Shown here: positions 35,806 through 46,418 of the stretch, in pieces
How the letters are laid out: every line of letters starts with the position of its first letter
How positions within the stretch are numbered: position 1 is the first letter of the stretch
Source: Caballeronia sp. Lep1P3
GTDB lineage: Bacteria > Pseudomonadota > Gammaproteobacteria > Burkholderiales > Burkholderiaceae
Direction: 5' to 3'
Length of the DNA stretch: 64,000 nt
NCBI RefSeq assembly: GCF_022879595.1
Contig: NZ_CP084265.1
Coordinates: 2,108,001-2,172,000 of the forward strand
Program-made: the position numbers and the translations under genes
Notes under the pieces: model-generated
The model's database searches: none
The model's input: the letters and a program-made list of their open reading frames with translations, nothing else
What the model was told of the DNA's origin: nothing

Positions 35806-36870
35806 ATGGCGTCAACCGATCTTGACCCGCCGCTTGTCGCAGGCGAAACACCCGCGCAGAAAAAGCGCAATGCGGGGGACGTGCCGGGTCTGAAGTCTTA
35901 TGGACTGCTGTACGGCTCCTCGCCGGTCATGCTGGAGCTGTATTCGCAGATCGAACGCGTCGCCGGAACCGATGCCACCGCGCTCATCATCGGCGAATCG
36001 GGCACGGGCAAGGAACTCGTCGCCCGGACGATCCACGATCACAGCGCGCGCCGCGACGCGCCCTTCATCGCCGTGAATTGCGGCGCGATTCCCGACAATC
36101 TGATCGAAGCCGAACTCTTCGGCCATGAGAAAGGCAGCTTCACGGGCGCGGTGCAGGGGCGCATCGGCTATTTCGAGCACGCGAACGGCGGCACGCTTTT
36201 CCTCGACGAAGTGACGGAGATGTCGCCGGTGCGGCAAGTGAAGCTGCTGCGCGCGCTCGAGACGGGCACGTTCTTTCGCGTCGGCGGCAACGATCTGATC
36301 AGCTCGGACGTGCGCGTGATCGCCGCGACCAACCGCGATCCCGTCGCCGCCGTGAAGGAAAACGGCCTGCGCGAAGACCTGATGTATCGCCTCGCCGTGT
36401 TCCCGCTGCGCGCGCCGCCGTTGCGCGAGCGCGATTCGGACCGCGAACTGCTCGCGCAGCACTTCCTCTCCGAAATGAACGCGCAGGAAGGCACGAACAA
36501 GGCGTTCAGCAAGCGCGCGCTCGACGTTCTGCGCACGTATTCGTGGCCCGGCAACGTGCGTGAACTCAAGAACACGGTGTATCGCGCGTTCATTCTCGCG
36601 GAGAAGACCGTCGAGATCGCCCATCCGCATCTCGCGTCGCGCGTCAAGAAGCCCGTCACGCAAGGCGATGCGATGAACGTGTGGGTCGGCACGCCGCTCG
36701 CGGATGCGCAGAAGCAGATCATTCTCGGCACGCTCAAGCACTGCTGCGGCGACAAGCGGCGCGCGGCCAAGGCGCTCGGCGTGAGCCTCAAGACGCTGTA
36801 CAACCGCTTGGGCGCCTACGAGAACGAAGACACCGACGCAGCCGACACGCCTTCCAGCACCGAAAGCTGA
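35806..36870 (+). CDS. Sigma-54 activator without receiver domain (PspF-like layout)
   Basis: 354 residues: a short N-terminal stretch of about 30 residues with no sensory domain, an AAA+ domain ([22 protein letters not shown], arginine finger region), and a Fis-type helix-turn-helix ending in [18 protein letters not shown]. Lacking a regulatory domain, it is expected to be active by default or held by a separate partner, as PspF is by PspA; no pspA is visible. It is divergent from the DUF883 unit. Both activators in the cluster share GSFTGA and a [12 protein letters not shown] recognition helix, so they may bind similar sites. Confidence 0.92.
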   Translation: MASTDLDPPLVAGETPAQKKRNAGDVPGLKSYGLLYGSSPVMLELYSQIERVAGTDATALIIGESGTGKELVARTIHDHSARRDAPFIAVNCGAIPDNLIEAELFGHEKGSFTGAVQGRIGYFEHANGGTLFLDEVTEMSPVRQVKLLRALETGTFFRVGGNDLISSDVRVIAATNRDPVAAVKENGLREDLMYRLAVFPLRAPPLRERDSDRELLAQHFLSEMNAQEGTNKAFSKRALDVLRTYSWPGNVRELKNTVYRAFILAEKTVEIAHPHLASRVKKPVTQGDAMNVWVGTPLADAQKQIILGTLKHCCGDKRRAAKALGVSLKTLYNRLGAYENEDTDAADTPSSTES

Positions 36871-37122
36871 ATCCGCTGAACCGCGCCGCGCGGCCATGAG
36901 CCGCCTGGCGCCGGCTTGCGTCGAATCCGCGTTTTGTAAATCGCAACGCGTTCCCTTCGCTTGCAATTTCTTGCAATTTTGTCGAACCGGCGAGCCCGCG
37001 CTTGCCGCAAAATGCGCGAGGCCCGCGCCGCGTCAGGCGTTCAGCCTTATGCAAGGCGGGCGTCGGCTTCGGAAGTCAAACGAAGATCGCACCAAAAAAA
37101 CGGCAGACGAAGGAAAAGCAAC

Positions 37123-37665
37123 ATGCAGATCTGTGTCCCCCGGCGCGCCGCGCTCGCAGCGATGGTGAGCGGCGCCATTGCGTGCCTGACCTTGAGCGGA
37201 TGCAACTCCCTGTACAGCGAAGGCGCCACGGCAGGCGCGGGTATCGCGGGTGCCGCGGTCGCGGCGAAAGTCACGAACAACGCCGCGGTCGCGACCGGCA
37301 TCGGTCTCGGCGCAGTCGCGGCGGCGCGCGCGGGCGTGCAGTACACGCAGCGCATCATCCATACCGACACGCAGGATAAGATCGCGGCGGCGGCCGGCCC
37401 ACTCGCGATCGGCGCTGTTGCGCCCTGGGCGGCGGTGCATTCCGTCCCGCTCGAAGAAGACGAAAAGGGCCGCGTGACCGTGAGCCGCGCCATCAGCAGC
37501 GGCGCGCTCGACTGCAAGGAAATCGTCTTTTCGGTCGACCGCGACGCCACGAAAGACCGTCCCGCCGACAGCGCGTTCTACGTCGCCTCGGTCTGCCGTG
37601 ACGGCGCAAAATGGAAATGGGCGTCGGCGGAACCCGCCACGCCGCGCTGGGGTTCGCTGCAATGA
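37123..37665 (+). CDS. Lipoprotein, tandem paralogue 1
   Basis: 180 residues with signal peptide, lipobox LSGC (cysteine 27), a glycine/alanine-rich segment with possible membrane insertion (GAGIAGAAVAAKV), and a C-terminal domain ending WKWASAEPATPRWGSLQ. AAGGAAAAG precedes the ATG. The next gene starts within its stop codon (ATGA) and has the same C-terminal motif, so the pair arose by duplication. Confidence 0.7.
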   Translation: MQICVPRRAALAAMVSGAIACLTLSGCNSLYSEGATAGAGIAGAAVAAKVTNNAAVATGIGLGAVAAARAGVQYTQRIIHTDTQDKIAAAAGPLAIGAVAPWAAVHSVPLEEDEKGRVTVSRAISSGALDCKEIVFSVDRDATKDRPADSAFYVASVCRDGAKWKWASAEPATPRWGSLQ

Positions 37666-38186
37666 ACGTTCGCCTGGAAGGGTTCGTGGCGCTGCGGCTC
37701 GGCGTGATTGCGGCGTGCGCCGCCGCGTGCGTGTCGATGAGCGGATGCGCGTCCGTCGGTGCGGCGACCGGCGCGCTCGCGGGCGTGGCGACGGGCGCGG
37801 TGACGACCAACCCGGCGATCGGCATCGGCGTGGGCATCGCGGTGCAGGCGGCCACCGACGAGGCCGTCAAGCGCGTGACGAAGTCGCTGCATGGGGACCA
37901 GCAGATGGCCATCGCGGTGACGGCGGGCATGTCGGACGTCGGCGAAACGCGCCCGTGGAAGGTCAAGCACACGCTGCCCATCGAAAATGGCCACGGCGAA
38001 GTGCGCGTGCTGCGCGAGTTCGACAACGCGCTCGCGAGCTGCAAGGAATTCGCGTTCTCCGTCGCGGACAGCGACGATCCGGCATCTCACGCCGACTGGT
38101 TCCTCGCGACTGCCTGCAAGCAGACCGAAGGCTGGAAATGGGCGTCGGCGGAACCGGCTGTCGAGCGGTGGGGGAATTTGCAGTAG
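37662..38186 (+). CDS. Lipoprotein, tandem paralogue 2
   Basis: 174 residues; signal peptide with lipobox MSGC (cysteine 28), glycine-zipper-like region (GALAGVATGAVTTNPAIG), and the closing motif WKWASAEPAVERWGNLQ. The 4-bp overlap with the previous gene implies coupled translation. Role unknown; both are probably outer-membrane lipoproteins. Confidence 0.7.
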   Translation: MNVRLEGFVALRLGVIAACAAACVSMSGCASVGAATGALAGVATGAVTTNPAIGIGVGIAVQAATDEAVKRVTKSLHGDQQMAIAVTAGMSDVGETRPWKVKHTLPIENGHGEVRVLREFDNALASCKEFAFSVADSDDPASHADWFLATACKQTEGWKWASAEPAVERWGNLQ

Positions 38187-38255
38187 TGCAGTAGCTTTGC
38201 CGGCGTGCTGGCTGCAAGGCGCGGTTTCCGTCGGGATAATCGCGCCTTTTTGCAT

Positions 38256-38657
38256 TCAGCCATTGGCAATGGCTTCGAGCGCGACTCGCGCGAGAAAGCC
38301 GCTGCGCGTTTCGTGGCGCGCCTCGACGTAGCTGTCGATCTTGCGAAGGACGAAGCGCGGCAGGCTGATGTTAATGCGTTCGGGCTTCGAGTCGAGCTTC
38401 GAAAGATCGACTTCCACGAACGCCCAGATTGCGCCTGCATAGTCGGGGTTAGCGACGAGTTCGTCGATCGGCGAAGCGGCGAGAGGCACCTCCATGCCCT
38501 CTTCGATCAGGACCGAGACGTGTCCGTAGATCGCTTCCCTGGTGTTCTTGATTGCCTCGTCGACCGTGTCTCCGGCTGAAAAGACGCCGGGAATGTCCGG
38601 GACGATCACTCCATAGGAGCTTTCCCGGTCCTTCAGGATTGCGACAGCGAATTCCAA
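38256..38657 (-). CDS. hicB: HicB-type antitoxin
   Basis: 133 residues. N-terminal partial RNase-H-like fold with YGVIVPDIPGVFSAGDTVDE, the HicB signature; C-terminal ribbon-helix-helix DNA-binding segment (INISLPRFVLRKIDSYVEA). The protein neutralises HicA and represses the operon. It lies 13 bp after hicA, in toxin-first order. Confidence 0.92.
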   Translation of the reverse strand: MEFAVAILKDRESSYGVIVPDIPGVFSAGDTVDEAIKNTREAIYGHVSVLIEEGMEVPLAASPIDELVANPDYAGAIWAFVEVDLSKLDSKPERINISLPRFVLRKIDSYVEARHETRSGFLARVALEAIANG

Positions 38658-38670
38658 TTCCCATTCTCCG

Positions 38671-38871
38671 TTACGAAGCGTACAGCCGGTCGCGCAGTCC
38701 GGCAGCTTTGAGGATGGCTCGCACCAGCCCGATCGAGAGATCCTTCCTCGGATGGGGCACCGTCACTAGAACGCCCCTTCCCGCGCGTTTGAAATGATGA
38801 TGACTGCCAGTAATGCGAGCGAGCTTCCAACCATCGTCCAGAAGCATTCGTATCAGCCGCGATGAATCCAT
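38671..38871 (-). CDS. hicA: HicA-type mRNA interferase toxin
   Basis: 66 residues with the double-stranded-RNA-binding-like fold and the catalytic histidine motif GSHHHFKR. It cleaves mRNA in a translation-independent way. ATG 38871 follows GGAGACGAG; an upstream in-frame start would run through the operator. The predicted operator is 14 bp upstream. Confidence 0.92.
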   Translation of the reverse strand: MDSSRLIRMLLDDGWKLARITGSHHHFKRAGRGVLVTVPHPRKDLSIGLVRAILKAAGLRDRLYAS

Positions 38872-38884
38872 CTCGTCTCCGAAT

Positions 38885-38912
38885 GCTTCGTGTGTAATTT
38901 TACACACGAAGC
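38885..38912. promoter_or_regulatory. HicB operator: 28-bp palindrome
   Basis: Thirteen-base arms (38885-38897 and 38900-38912) are perfect inverted repeats around a TT centre, with half-site GTGTGTAA. It lies just before hicA, where HicB ribbon-helix-helix dimers usually bind. Confidence 0.8.
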
Positions 38913-38995
38913 GCTAAGTGCAGGACGAGAAATGTACTGCGCGGCGCCAGCCTCCGGACAGTCGGCCGAATGGCCTATTCGCAGGGTCCGCAACG

Positions 38996-39035
38996 AAAAA
39001 AGCGCGGCTCCCCTCTCCAGGAAACCGCGCTTTTC
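38996..39035 (-). terminator. Terminator of the ABC transporter operon
   Basis: Minus strand AAGCGCGG and CCGCGCTT with a T-run, about 20 bp after the stop at 39055. Confidence 0.8.
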
Positions 39036-39054
39036 TCATCCACTGCCCTTCACC

Positions 39055-40452
39055 CTACGACTCGACATCCTCCAGACTCAGCATCTCCGTCTGGTCGTTG
39101 TACGAGAAAATCTCGCCGTAACGTCCCCAGTCGATGACCGCGTCGAGCGTCTCCTGCGCGGCCTTGTCGGAGAGAAAGTCCTCCAGTTCCTGCTCGAAGC
39201 GCACACGCGGCGCGCGATGCCCCGGCCGCTCGTTCAGCACTTTCTTGATGCGCGCAGCGAGCGGCACGTGCCGCAGCAGGTGCTCGGCGAACATCATCTT
39301 GCGCTCCTGCGTGCCGAATTCGGCGAACACCCGCGCCTGCGGCGTCAGATAGATGTCGCCCTCGCGCACGTCGGCGAAACCGAGATGCTGCAGCACTTCC
39401 GCGATCGGAAAAAGCTCGTCCACTTCCAGATGCAGCGTGCGCGCGATTTCCGGCATGTCCGCGCGCCCGTGATACGGCTCGGCCGCGAGCGTCTCGATGA
39501 GACCGGCCATCAGGTTCGTCGAAACCGACGGCAGCCAGCTTCCCAATTCCAGGCCCTTCTTCTTCGATTCGTCGAGCTGGCGCGCGGTCATCTTCGCGTA
39601 GATGTCGTCGACGAGCCGTCGGAACGCCGGGTCCAGCCGGTTGCGCGGATGCTTGAACGGCACCTTGATCTCGGCCATCACGCGGCCCGGATTCGACGAC
39701 AGCACGAGAATGCGGTCGCACATGAACACCGCTTCCTCGATGTTGTGCGTGACGATCAGCACCGATTTGATCGGCAGCCGGCCCTGCGTCCACAAGTCGA
39801 GCAGGTCGGTGCGCAGGTTTTCGGCGGTCAGCACGTCGAGCGCGGAAAACGGCTCGTCCATGAGCAGCAGCGTCGGATCGACGACGAGCGCGCGCGCGAA
39901 GCCCACGCGCTGGCGCATGCCGCCCGACAGCTCGCGCGGATACGCGTTCTCGAACCCGTCGAGGCCGATCAGGTCGATCGCCGCAAGCGCGCGTTCGCGC
40001 CGCTCGCGCGCCGCGACGCCCTGCGCCTCCAGCCCCGCTTCGACGTTTTGCAGCACGGTGAGCCACGGGAACAGCGCGAACGTCTGAAAGACCATTGCGA
40101 CGCCCTTCGCCGGGCCGCGCAACGGCTCGTTGAGATACGTCACTTCGCCATCGGTCGGCTCGATCAGGCCCGCGATGATCCGCAAAAGCGTCGATTTGCC
40201 CGAGCCCGAGCGCCCGAGCAGCCCGACGATCTCGCCTTCACGCAGCGAAAGGTTCGCGTCGTCGAGAACGAGCAGTTCGCCCTGCGTCTTGTTGAAGCCG
40301 CGGCTCACGTTCTTCACGCGCAGGATTTCGGCGCCGAGGCGCGGCGGCTTGCCGGCGGCCTGCGTCGGGGTGCCGGCGGGCGTGCCGGTGGCGCCCGCCG
40401 TGCGGGTGGCGCCCGGCGCGGCGGGCGTCTGCGTGTTCTTAAGGTTCTGCAT
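39055..40452 (-). CDS. ABC transporter ATPase with C-terminal AAA-associated domain
   Basis: 465 residues. Nitrate/sulfonate/taurine-type ATPase: Walker A GRSGSGKST, signature LSGGMRQRVGFARAL, Walker B LLLMDEPFSALD, switch histidine TH. After about residue 290 a second module (about 170 residues) follows, the AAA-associated domain of this subclass. A proline/alanine/threonine-rich N-terminal tail of 35 residues precedes it. It pairs with the large permease 12 bp upstream. No binding-protein gene is next to it, so the substrate is open. Confidence 0.88.
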   Translation of the reverse strand: MQNLKNTQTPAAPGATRTAGATGTPAGTPTQAAGKPPRLGAEILRVKNVSRGFNKTQGELLVLDDANLSLREGEIVGLLGRSGSGKSTLLRIIAGLIEPTDGEVTYLNEPLRGPAKGVAMVFQTFALFPWLTVLQNVEAGLEAQGVAARERRERALAAIDLIGLDGFENAYPRELSGGMRQRVGFARALVVDPTLLLMDEPFSALDVLTAENLRTDLLDLWTQGRLPIKSVLIVTHNIEEAVFMCDRILVLSSNPGRVMAEIKVPFKHPRNRLDPAFRRLVDDIYAKMTARQLDESKKKGLELGSWLPSVSTNLMAGLIETLAAEPYHGRADMPEIARTLHLEVDELFPIAEVLQHLGFADVREGDIYLTPQARVFAEFGTQERKMMFAEHLLRHVPLAARIKKVLNERPGHRAPRVRFEQELEDFLSDKAAQETLDAVIDWGRYGEIFSYNDQTEMLSLEDVES

Positions 40453-40464
40453 CGGAACTCGTCC

Positions 40465-42216
40465 TCAATCCAGTCGAAGCCTGGCTTCCGCGTAGGCATA
40501 CAGCGGGCGCCACAACAAGCGGTTGAACAGCGTCACGAAGAGCGACATGATCGCGATGCCGAGAATGATCTTGGGGTAATCGCCTTCGGCGGTGGTCTGG
40601 GCGATATACGCGCCGAGGCCGTGCGCGACGACATGGGTGTTGCCCCACGACACCGCTTCCGCGACGATGCTCGCGTTCCAAGCGCCGCCCGACGCGGTGA
40701 TCGCGCCCGTGACGTAGTAAGGGAAAATGCCCGGCAGCATGGCTTTCTTCCACCACTGCCAGCCGCGAATCTGAAAGTTCGTCGCGGCTTCGCGGTAATC
40801 GTTCGGATACACCGACGCGCCCGCGATCACGTTGAACAGGATATACCACTGCGTCCCGAGCACGATGAGCGGAGAAAGCCAGATGTCCGGGTTCAGATGC
40901 CACCGCACGATGACGACGACGAACACCGGAAAGAGCAGATTCGCCGGGAACGCCGCGAGAAACTGCGCGAGCGGCTGAAACTTCTCGGCGAGCGCGGGCC
41001 GCAGGCCGATCAGCACGCCCACCGGCACCCACACGACCGACGCAATTGCGATCAGCACCACCACGCGGATCAGCGTGATGAAGCCGAGCAGGAACACGTG
41101 GCCCACTTCGCTCCACGTGACGCCGGTCGCGACGAACGAGACCACCTTCCACACGACGAACGCGGTGATGAGCAGCACGAGCGCGCCCCACGCGATGTCG
41201 CCCGCACGCGTGGACGGCACCGGCGCGCGCAACGGCAGCTTCACGCCCTGCAGCGACGGCAGCTTGATCGGCACGCGCGCGGCCTTCGCGAGAATCCATC
41301 CGGCCGGCACGAGCAGCCGGTGAATCAGGCGCGTGCGGCGGATCAGGTCGAGCAGCCACGACTCCGGCGCGTTGCCCGAACTCGTGGTCTCCATGCGGAA
41401 TTTGTCCGCCCACGCGACGAGCGGGCGGAACATGAGCTGGTCGTAGGCGAGGATCACGATCGTCATCGCGAGGATTACCCAGCCGATCGCGGCCAGATTG
41501 CGCTCGCCGATGGCCGCCGCCAAATACGCGCCGATGCCCGGCAGCACGATGCTCCGATTGCCGACGGTGATCGCCTCGGACGCCACGACGAAGAACCAGC
41601 CGCCCGACATCGACATCATCATGTTCCAGATGAGGCCGGGCATCGAGAACGGCACTTCGAGCTTCCAGAAGCGCTGCCAGTTGGTCAGGTGAAAGCCGCG
41701 CGAGACTTCGTCGAGGTCGCGCGGCACCGTGCGCAGCGACTGATAGAAGCTGAACGTCATGTTCCACGCCTGACTCGTGAAGATCGCGAAGATGGCCGCG
41801 CATTCGGCGCCGATCACGCGGCCTGGAAAGAGCGCGAGAAAGAAGGTGACCGTAAACGAGATGTAGCCGAGCACCGGCACCGACTGGAGGATGTCGAGAA
41901 TCGGCACGAGCACGATGGACGCGCGCCGGCTCTTCGCAGCGAGCGTGCCGTAAGCGAGCGTGAAAATGAGCGAGGCGACCATCGCGGCGAGCATGCGCAG
42001 CGTCGTGCGCAGCGCGTACTCGGGAAGGTTCGCGGGATCGAGGGAAATCGCCTGCGTCTGCAGCGTCGATATCGGCGCGAGCGTCTCGTGAAAACCGACG
42101 GCGGCGAGCGCGATGATGCAGATGATCATCGGGAACGCCACGAAGTCCCAGCGGTTGGGCAGGAGCCGCCAGGCGGAAGCGTTCGCCGTGCGATTCAGAT
42201 TGAAGCCAAATTCCAT
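40465..42216 (-). CDS. ABC transporter permease, two fused permease domains
   Basis: 583 residues with two BPD_transp_1 domains (about residues 60-270 and 340-570), each with an EAA-type loop (EVSRGFHLTNWQRFWKLE and AATNFQIRGWQWWKKAML), so one chain provides both halves of the membrane pore. GGGAGGG precedes the ATG. Belongs to the nitrate/sulfonate/bicarbonate class. Length is double that of SsuC. Confidence 0.88.
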   Translation of the reverse strand: MEFGFNLNRTANASAWRLLPNRWDFVAFPMIICIIALAAVGFHETLAPISTLQTQAISLDPANLPEYALRTTLRMLAAMVASLIFTLAYGTLAAKSRRASIVLVPILDILQSVPVLGYISFTVTFFLALFPGRVIGAECAAIFAIFTSQAWNMTFSFYQSLRTVPRDLDEVSRGFHLTNWQRFWKLEVPFSMPGLIWNMMMSMSGGWFFVVASEAITVGNRSIVLPGIGAYLAAAIGERNLAAIGWVILAMTIVILAYDQLMFRPLVAWADKFRMETTSSGNAPESWLLDLIRRTRLIHRLLVPAGWILAKAARVPIKLPSLQGVKLPLRAPVPSTRAGDIAWGALVLLITAFVVWKVVSFVATGVTWSEVGHVFLLGFITLIRVVVLIAIASVVWVPVGVLIGLRPALAEKFQPLAQFLAAFPANLLFPVFVVVIVRWHLNPDIWLSPLIVLGTQWYILFNVIAGASVYPNDYREAATNFQIRGWQWWKKAMLPGIFPYYVTGAITASGGAWNASIVAEAVSWGNTHVVAHGLGAYIAQTTAEGDYPKIILGIAIMSLFVTLFNRLLWRPLYAYAEARLRLD

Positions 42217-42954
42217 TCAAGGCCCTCCCCGTAAGGCTTTGTTCGACCGCGCGAGACGCGGATGATGCTCGAGACGGCAAGCCGTCGTCCGGGCGAGACG
42301 CCTCTCCTTCGCGCGGCCCGCCCGGCTCTTCAACGCGTCCGGCGGCCAGACGGACTACCTGCTGCGTGCTGAACCGAGCGACACTACACCAAGCACGATG
42401 ACAGGCACAACCGTTGGCGCCGAACTTCGCTCATTCGCGCGATGTTCCTGTTGCTCTTCCGCACGGCAAAGGCAAAATGAAGGGCGGTTCGCCGTCCGCA
42501 CGCATGCCGCTTTCGCGCCCGGCTCCGCATGGCCGACGCACGCGAAAGCGGGCCCGAGCGGGCAATGCCGAAGCGTCGTGGCGAAGCGTTATGTTGGACG
42601 AACGCCGCCCGCAGCGAGAAGGCGCTTGATAGACAACAAAAAACATCGTCCAATCTGGGCTATCACAAACAATAAATTGAGCGCCGATGCAATGCGTGAC
42701 GCCAAATTCACGTCGGAAGGCCGTACGACAAACGAGACACTCCGCCTCGGCCGCACTTACCGGCTGCGCGCGCACGCGGGAACCGTCGCCGCACCTATCG
42801 CGCGACGCAATGAACGCGCCTGCGCTGGGCCGCAGAGCCGCCGCCCCAGGGCGGCGATTATCCCGTTTTTGAGTGGCGGGGGCGAGCCCTCGCGCGGAAT
42901 CGGCGCGACAGTGCGTCGCCGCGCGTTTCGCGCTCGCCCGATGCGCGCGGCGTG
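42217..42954. other. Long intergenic region, no supported gene
   Basis: About 740 bp. Frames of up to 185 codons exist on the plus strand but have no ribosome site or family similarity. The part 42620-42720 is AT-rich and is the likely promoter area of the cyclase gene. Confidence 0.6.
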
Positions 42955-44664
<1,710 letters not shown>

Positions 44665-44761
44665 ACCGGCGGCGGCGCCGGCCGATCCTGACGCGGCCCG
44701 GTCCGCGCAGGTATCATCGGCTATGGGTATTCAATGCCGTTGCCGTCATCGGGAGGGTTGC

Positions 44762-45025
44762 ATGAAGGGAAATCTGGTCATCGTGTGCCGCGATCAGGAC
44801 GCTGAAACGTTCGATCAGCTGCTCGCGGAGTACGGGTCGTTTCAGACGCGGCTGTCGTCGACCGCGTGGTATCTCAAGATCGGCCTCGCGCCCGAGGTGA
44901 TCCAGGAAGAAATTTTGTCGCGCCTCGGCAAGTACACGACGCACTATATCTTCGAGGCGTCCACGGTGACCTACAACACCGTCGATAGCGAAGCGGCGTC
45001 GGCGCTCGAAACCCTTTTCGACTGA
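44762..45025 (+). CDS. Small protein, ferredoxin-like fold suspected
   Basis: 87 residues, MKGNLVIVCRDQDAETFDQL, with beta-alpha-beta order and YHIF-type edge strand. The arrangement (strand, helix, long strand with WYLK, helix, strand) is like the Cas2/SinR-like group, but the Cas2 active aspartate is not present and there is no CRISPR array. GGGAGGG precedes the ATG at 44762. Function unknown. Confidence 0.6.
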   Translation: MKGNLVIVCRDQDAETFDQLLAEYGSFQTRLSSTAWYLKIGLAPEVIQEEILSRLGKYTTHYIFEASTVTYNTVDSEAASALETLFD

Positions 45026-45077
45026 TACCGCCCGCCTCTTCCGGCGCTTGTGCACCGGAAGAGAAAAGCGCGCGTGA

Positions 45078-46418
45078 CTAGAGCGCGCGCTCCTCGTGTT
45101 GCGGCCCGGCGCGGCGTTCCGTGACCGGGCGCGTGGCGACATCGAAGGGAAAGGTCATTACGATCTGCAAGCCGCCATCGACGCGGTTGCCGATCTCGCA
45201 TTCCCCGCCCGCGCGCCGCGCGAGCCGCTCGACGATGGCGAGCCCGAGCCCGCTATGCCCGCTGCCGCCGCGCGCAGGATCGAGCCGCACGAACGGCCGG
45301 CTCGCCTTGATGACGTCTTCCGGCGCAATGCCCTTGCCGTGATCGGCCACCGACAGCACCCAGCCGTTCGCGCCACGCCGCGTCTCGATGACGATCGGCG
45401 GCGCGCCGTAGGCATGCGCGTTATCGAGCAGATTCGATAGCAGGCGCTCGAGCGTCGCGGCGGGCAGCACGAAGGCAGGCCCGGCTTCGAGCTTCAGGCG
45501 GATGCCGTCCGCTCCCGGCGACACCGCGCGATACGCCCGCGCAATCCGCTCGCACTGCTGATCCACCTCGACCGGCTCGCTGCCGTCCGGGCGGTCGTGC
45601 GCGAAGACCAGGAATTGATCGACGATATGCGCCATCGAATCCACATCGCGCACGACGCCGTCGCGCGTCTTTGCGTCGTCCATCATTTCGGCACGCAGGC
45701 GCAGGCGCGCAAGCGGCGTCTTCAGATCGTGCGCGACGCCCGCGAGCATCACGGCGCGGTCGTTCTCGCTTTGCGACACTTCGCGCACCATCTGATTGAA
45801 GCCGTGCGTGAGCTGGCGCAATTCGCGCGGGCCGCGCTCGGGCACGGGCGGCGTCGGCTGGCCGCGTCCGAAGCGCGCGACCGCCTGCGCGAGCGAGCGC
45901 AGCGGCGACTGCAACTGCCATGCGGCGAAGAGCGCCGCCAGCACCGCCGTCGAGAAAATGATGGCGAGCCACACGAGCATGCGGTCGCGCGAGCGCGGCG
46001 GGCGCAGCGGCTGAACCGGCACGACGATCCAGCCCGCGTCCTTCGCGCCGTGCACCCACACGCTCGGCGGCGCGCCGGGGGGACCGGGGCGCACGTCGGT
46101 GTCGTCGGGAAGGCGGTCCTTCATGTCGTCGAGGAAACGCGAAAGCGGGCGCGGCACGTCTTCGCTCGCCGGCTGCGGGACATCCGCGGCATCGAGCGGC
46201 ACGACGCGCACGCGCGAGGGCAGCGGCTGATCCGGGTTGTTCGCGACGTGCTGGCGCACCGCTTCGACGAGGAACGCGGCTTCTTCGACGGCATAGCGCG
46301 TCTGCGAGTTGTCGCGCTCGACGCGAATGACCGCGAACCACGCGAGATGCGACAACACCAGCACGCCGATCACCAGAAGAACGAGCCGGCCGAACAGCGA
46401 ATCAATGGGCCGGCGCAT
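45078..46418 (-). CDS. Sensor histidine kinase, EnvZ-like
   Basis: 446 residues: first helix residues 11-30, a periplasmic domain to about 147, second helix (148-168), HAMP, then the H-box GVAHDLKTPLARLRL with phospho-acceptor H230, and an ATPase domain with N-box NLLDNAHAYG and GxG motifs (GKGIAPE, GHSGLGLAIV). Overlaps the response-regulator gene by 17 bp. Senses an envelope signal. Confidence 0.92.
   Translation of the reverse strand: MRRPIDSLFGRLVLLVIGVLVLSHLAWFAVIRVERDNSQTRYAVEEAAFLVEAVRQHVANNPDQPLPSRVRVVPLDAADVPQPASEDVPRPLSRFLDDMKDRLPDDTDVRPGPPGAPPSVWVHGAKDAGWIVVPVQPLRPPRSRDRMLVWLAIIFSTAVLAALFAAWQLQSPLRSLAQAVARFGRGQPTPPVPERGPRELRQLTHGFNQMVREVSQSENDRAVMLAGVAHDLKTPLARLRLRAEMMDDAKTRDGVVRDVDSMAHIVDQFLVFAHDRPDGSEPVEVDQQCERIARAYRAVSPGADGIRLKLEAGPAFVLPAATLERLLSNLLDNAHAYGAPPIVIETRRGANGWVLSVADHGKGIAPEDVIKASRPFVRLDPARGGSGHSGLGLAIVERLARRAGGECEIGNRVDGGLQIVMTFPFDVATRPVTERRAGPQHEERAL

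Noticed and set aside
38890..42234. Very long plus-strand open frame (about 1100 codons)
   Set aside because: It is antisense to the ABC ATPase and permease; the Arg/His/Asp-rich composition is that of a GC-rich complement frame.
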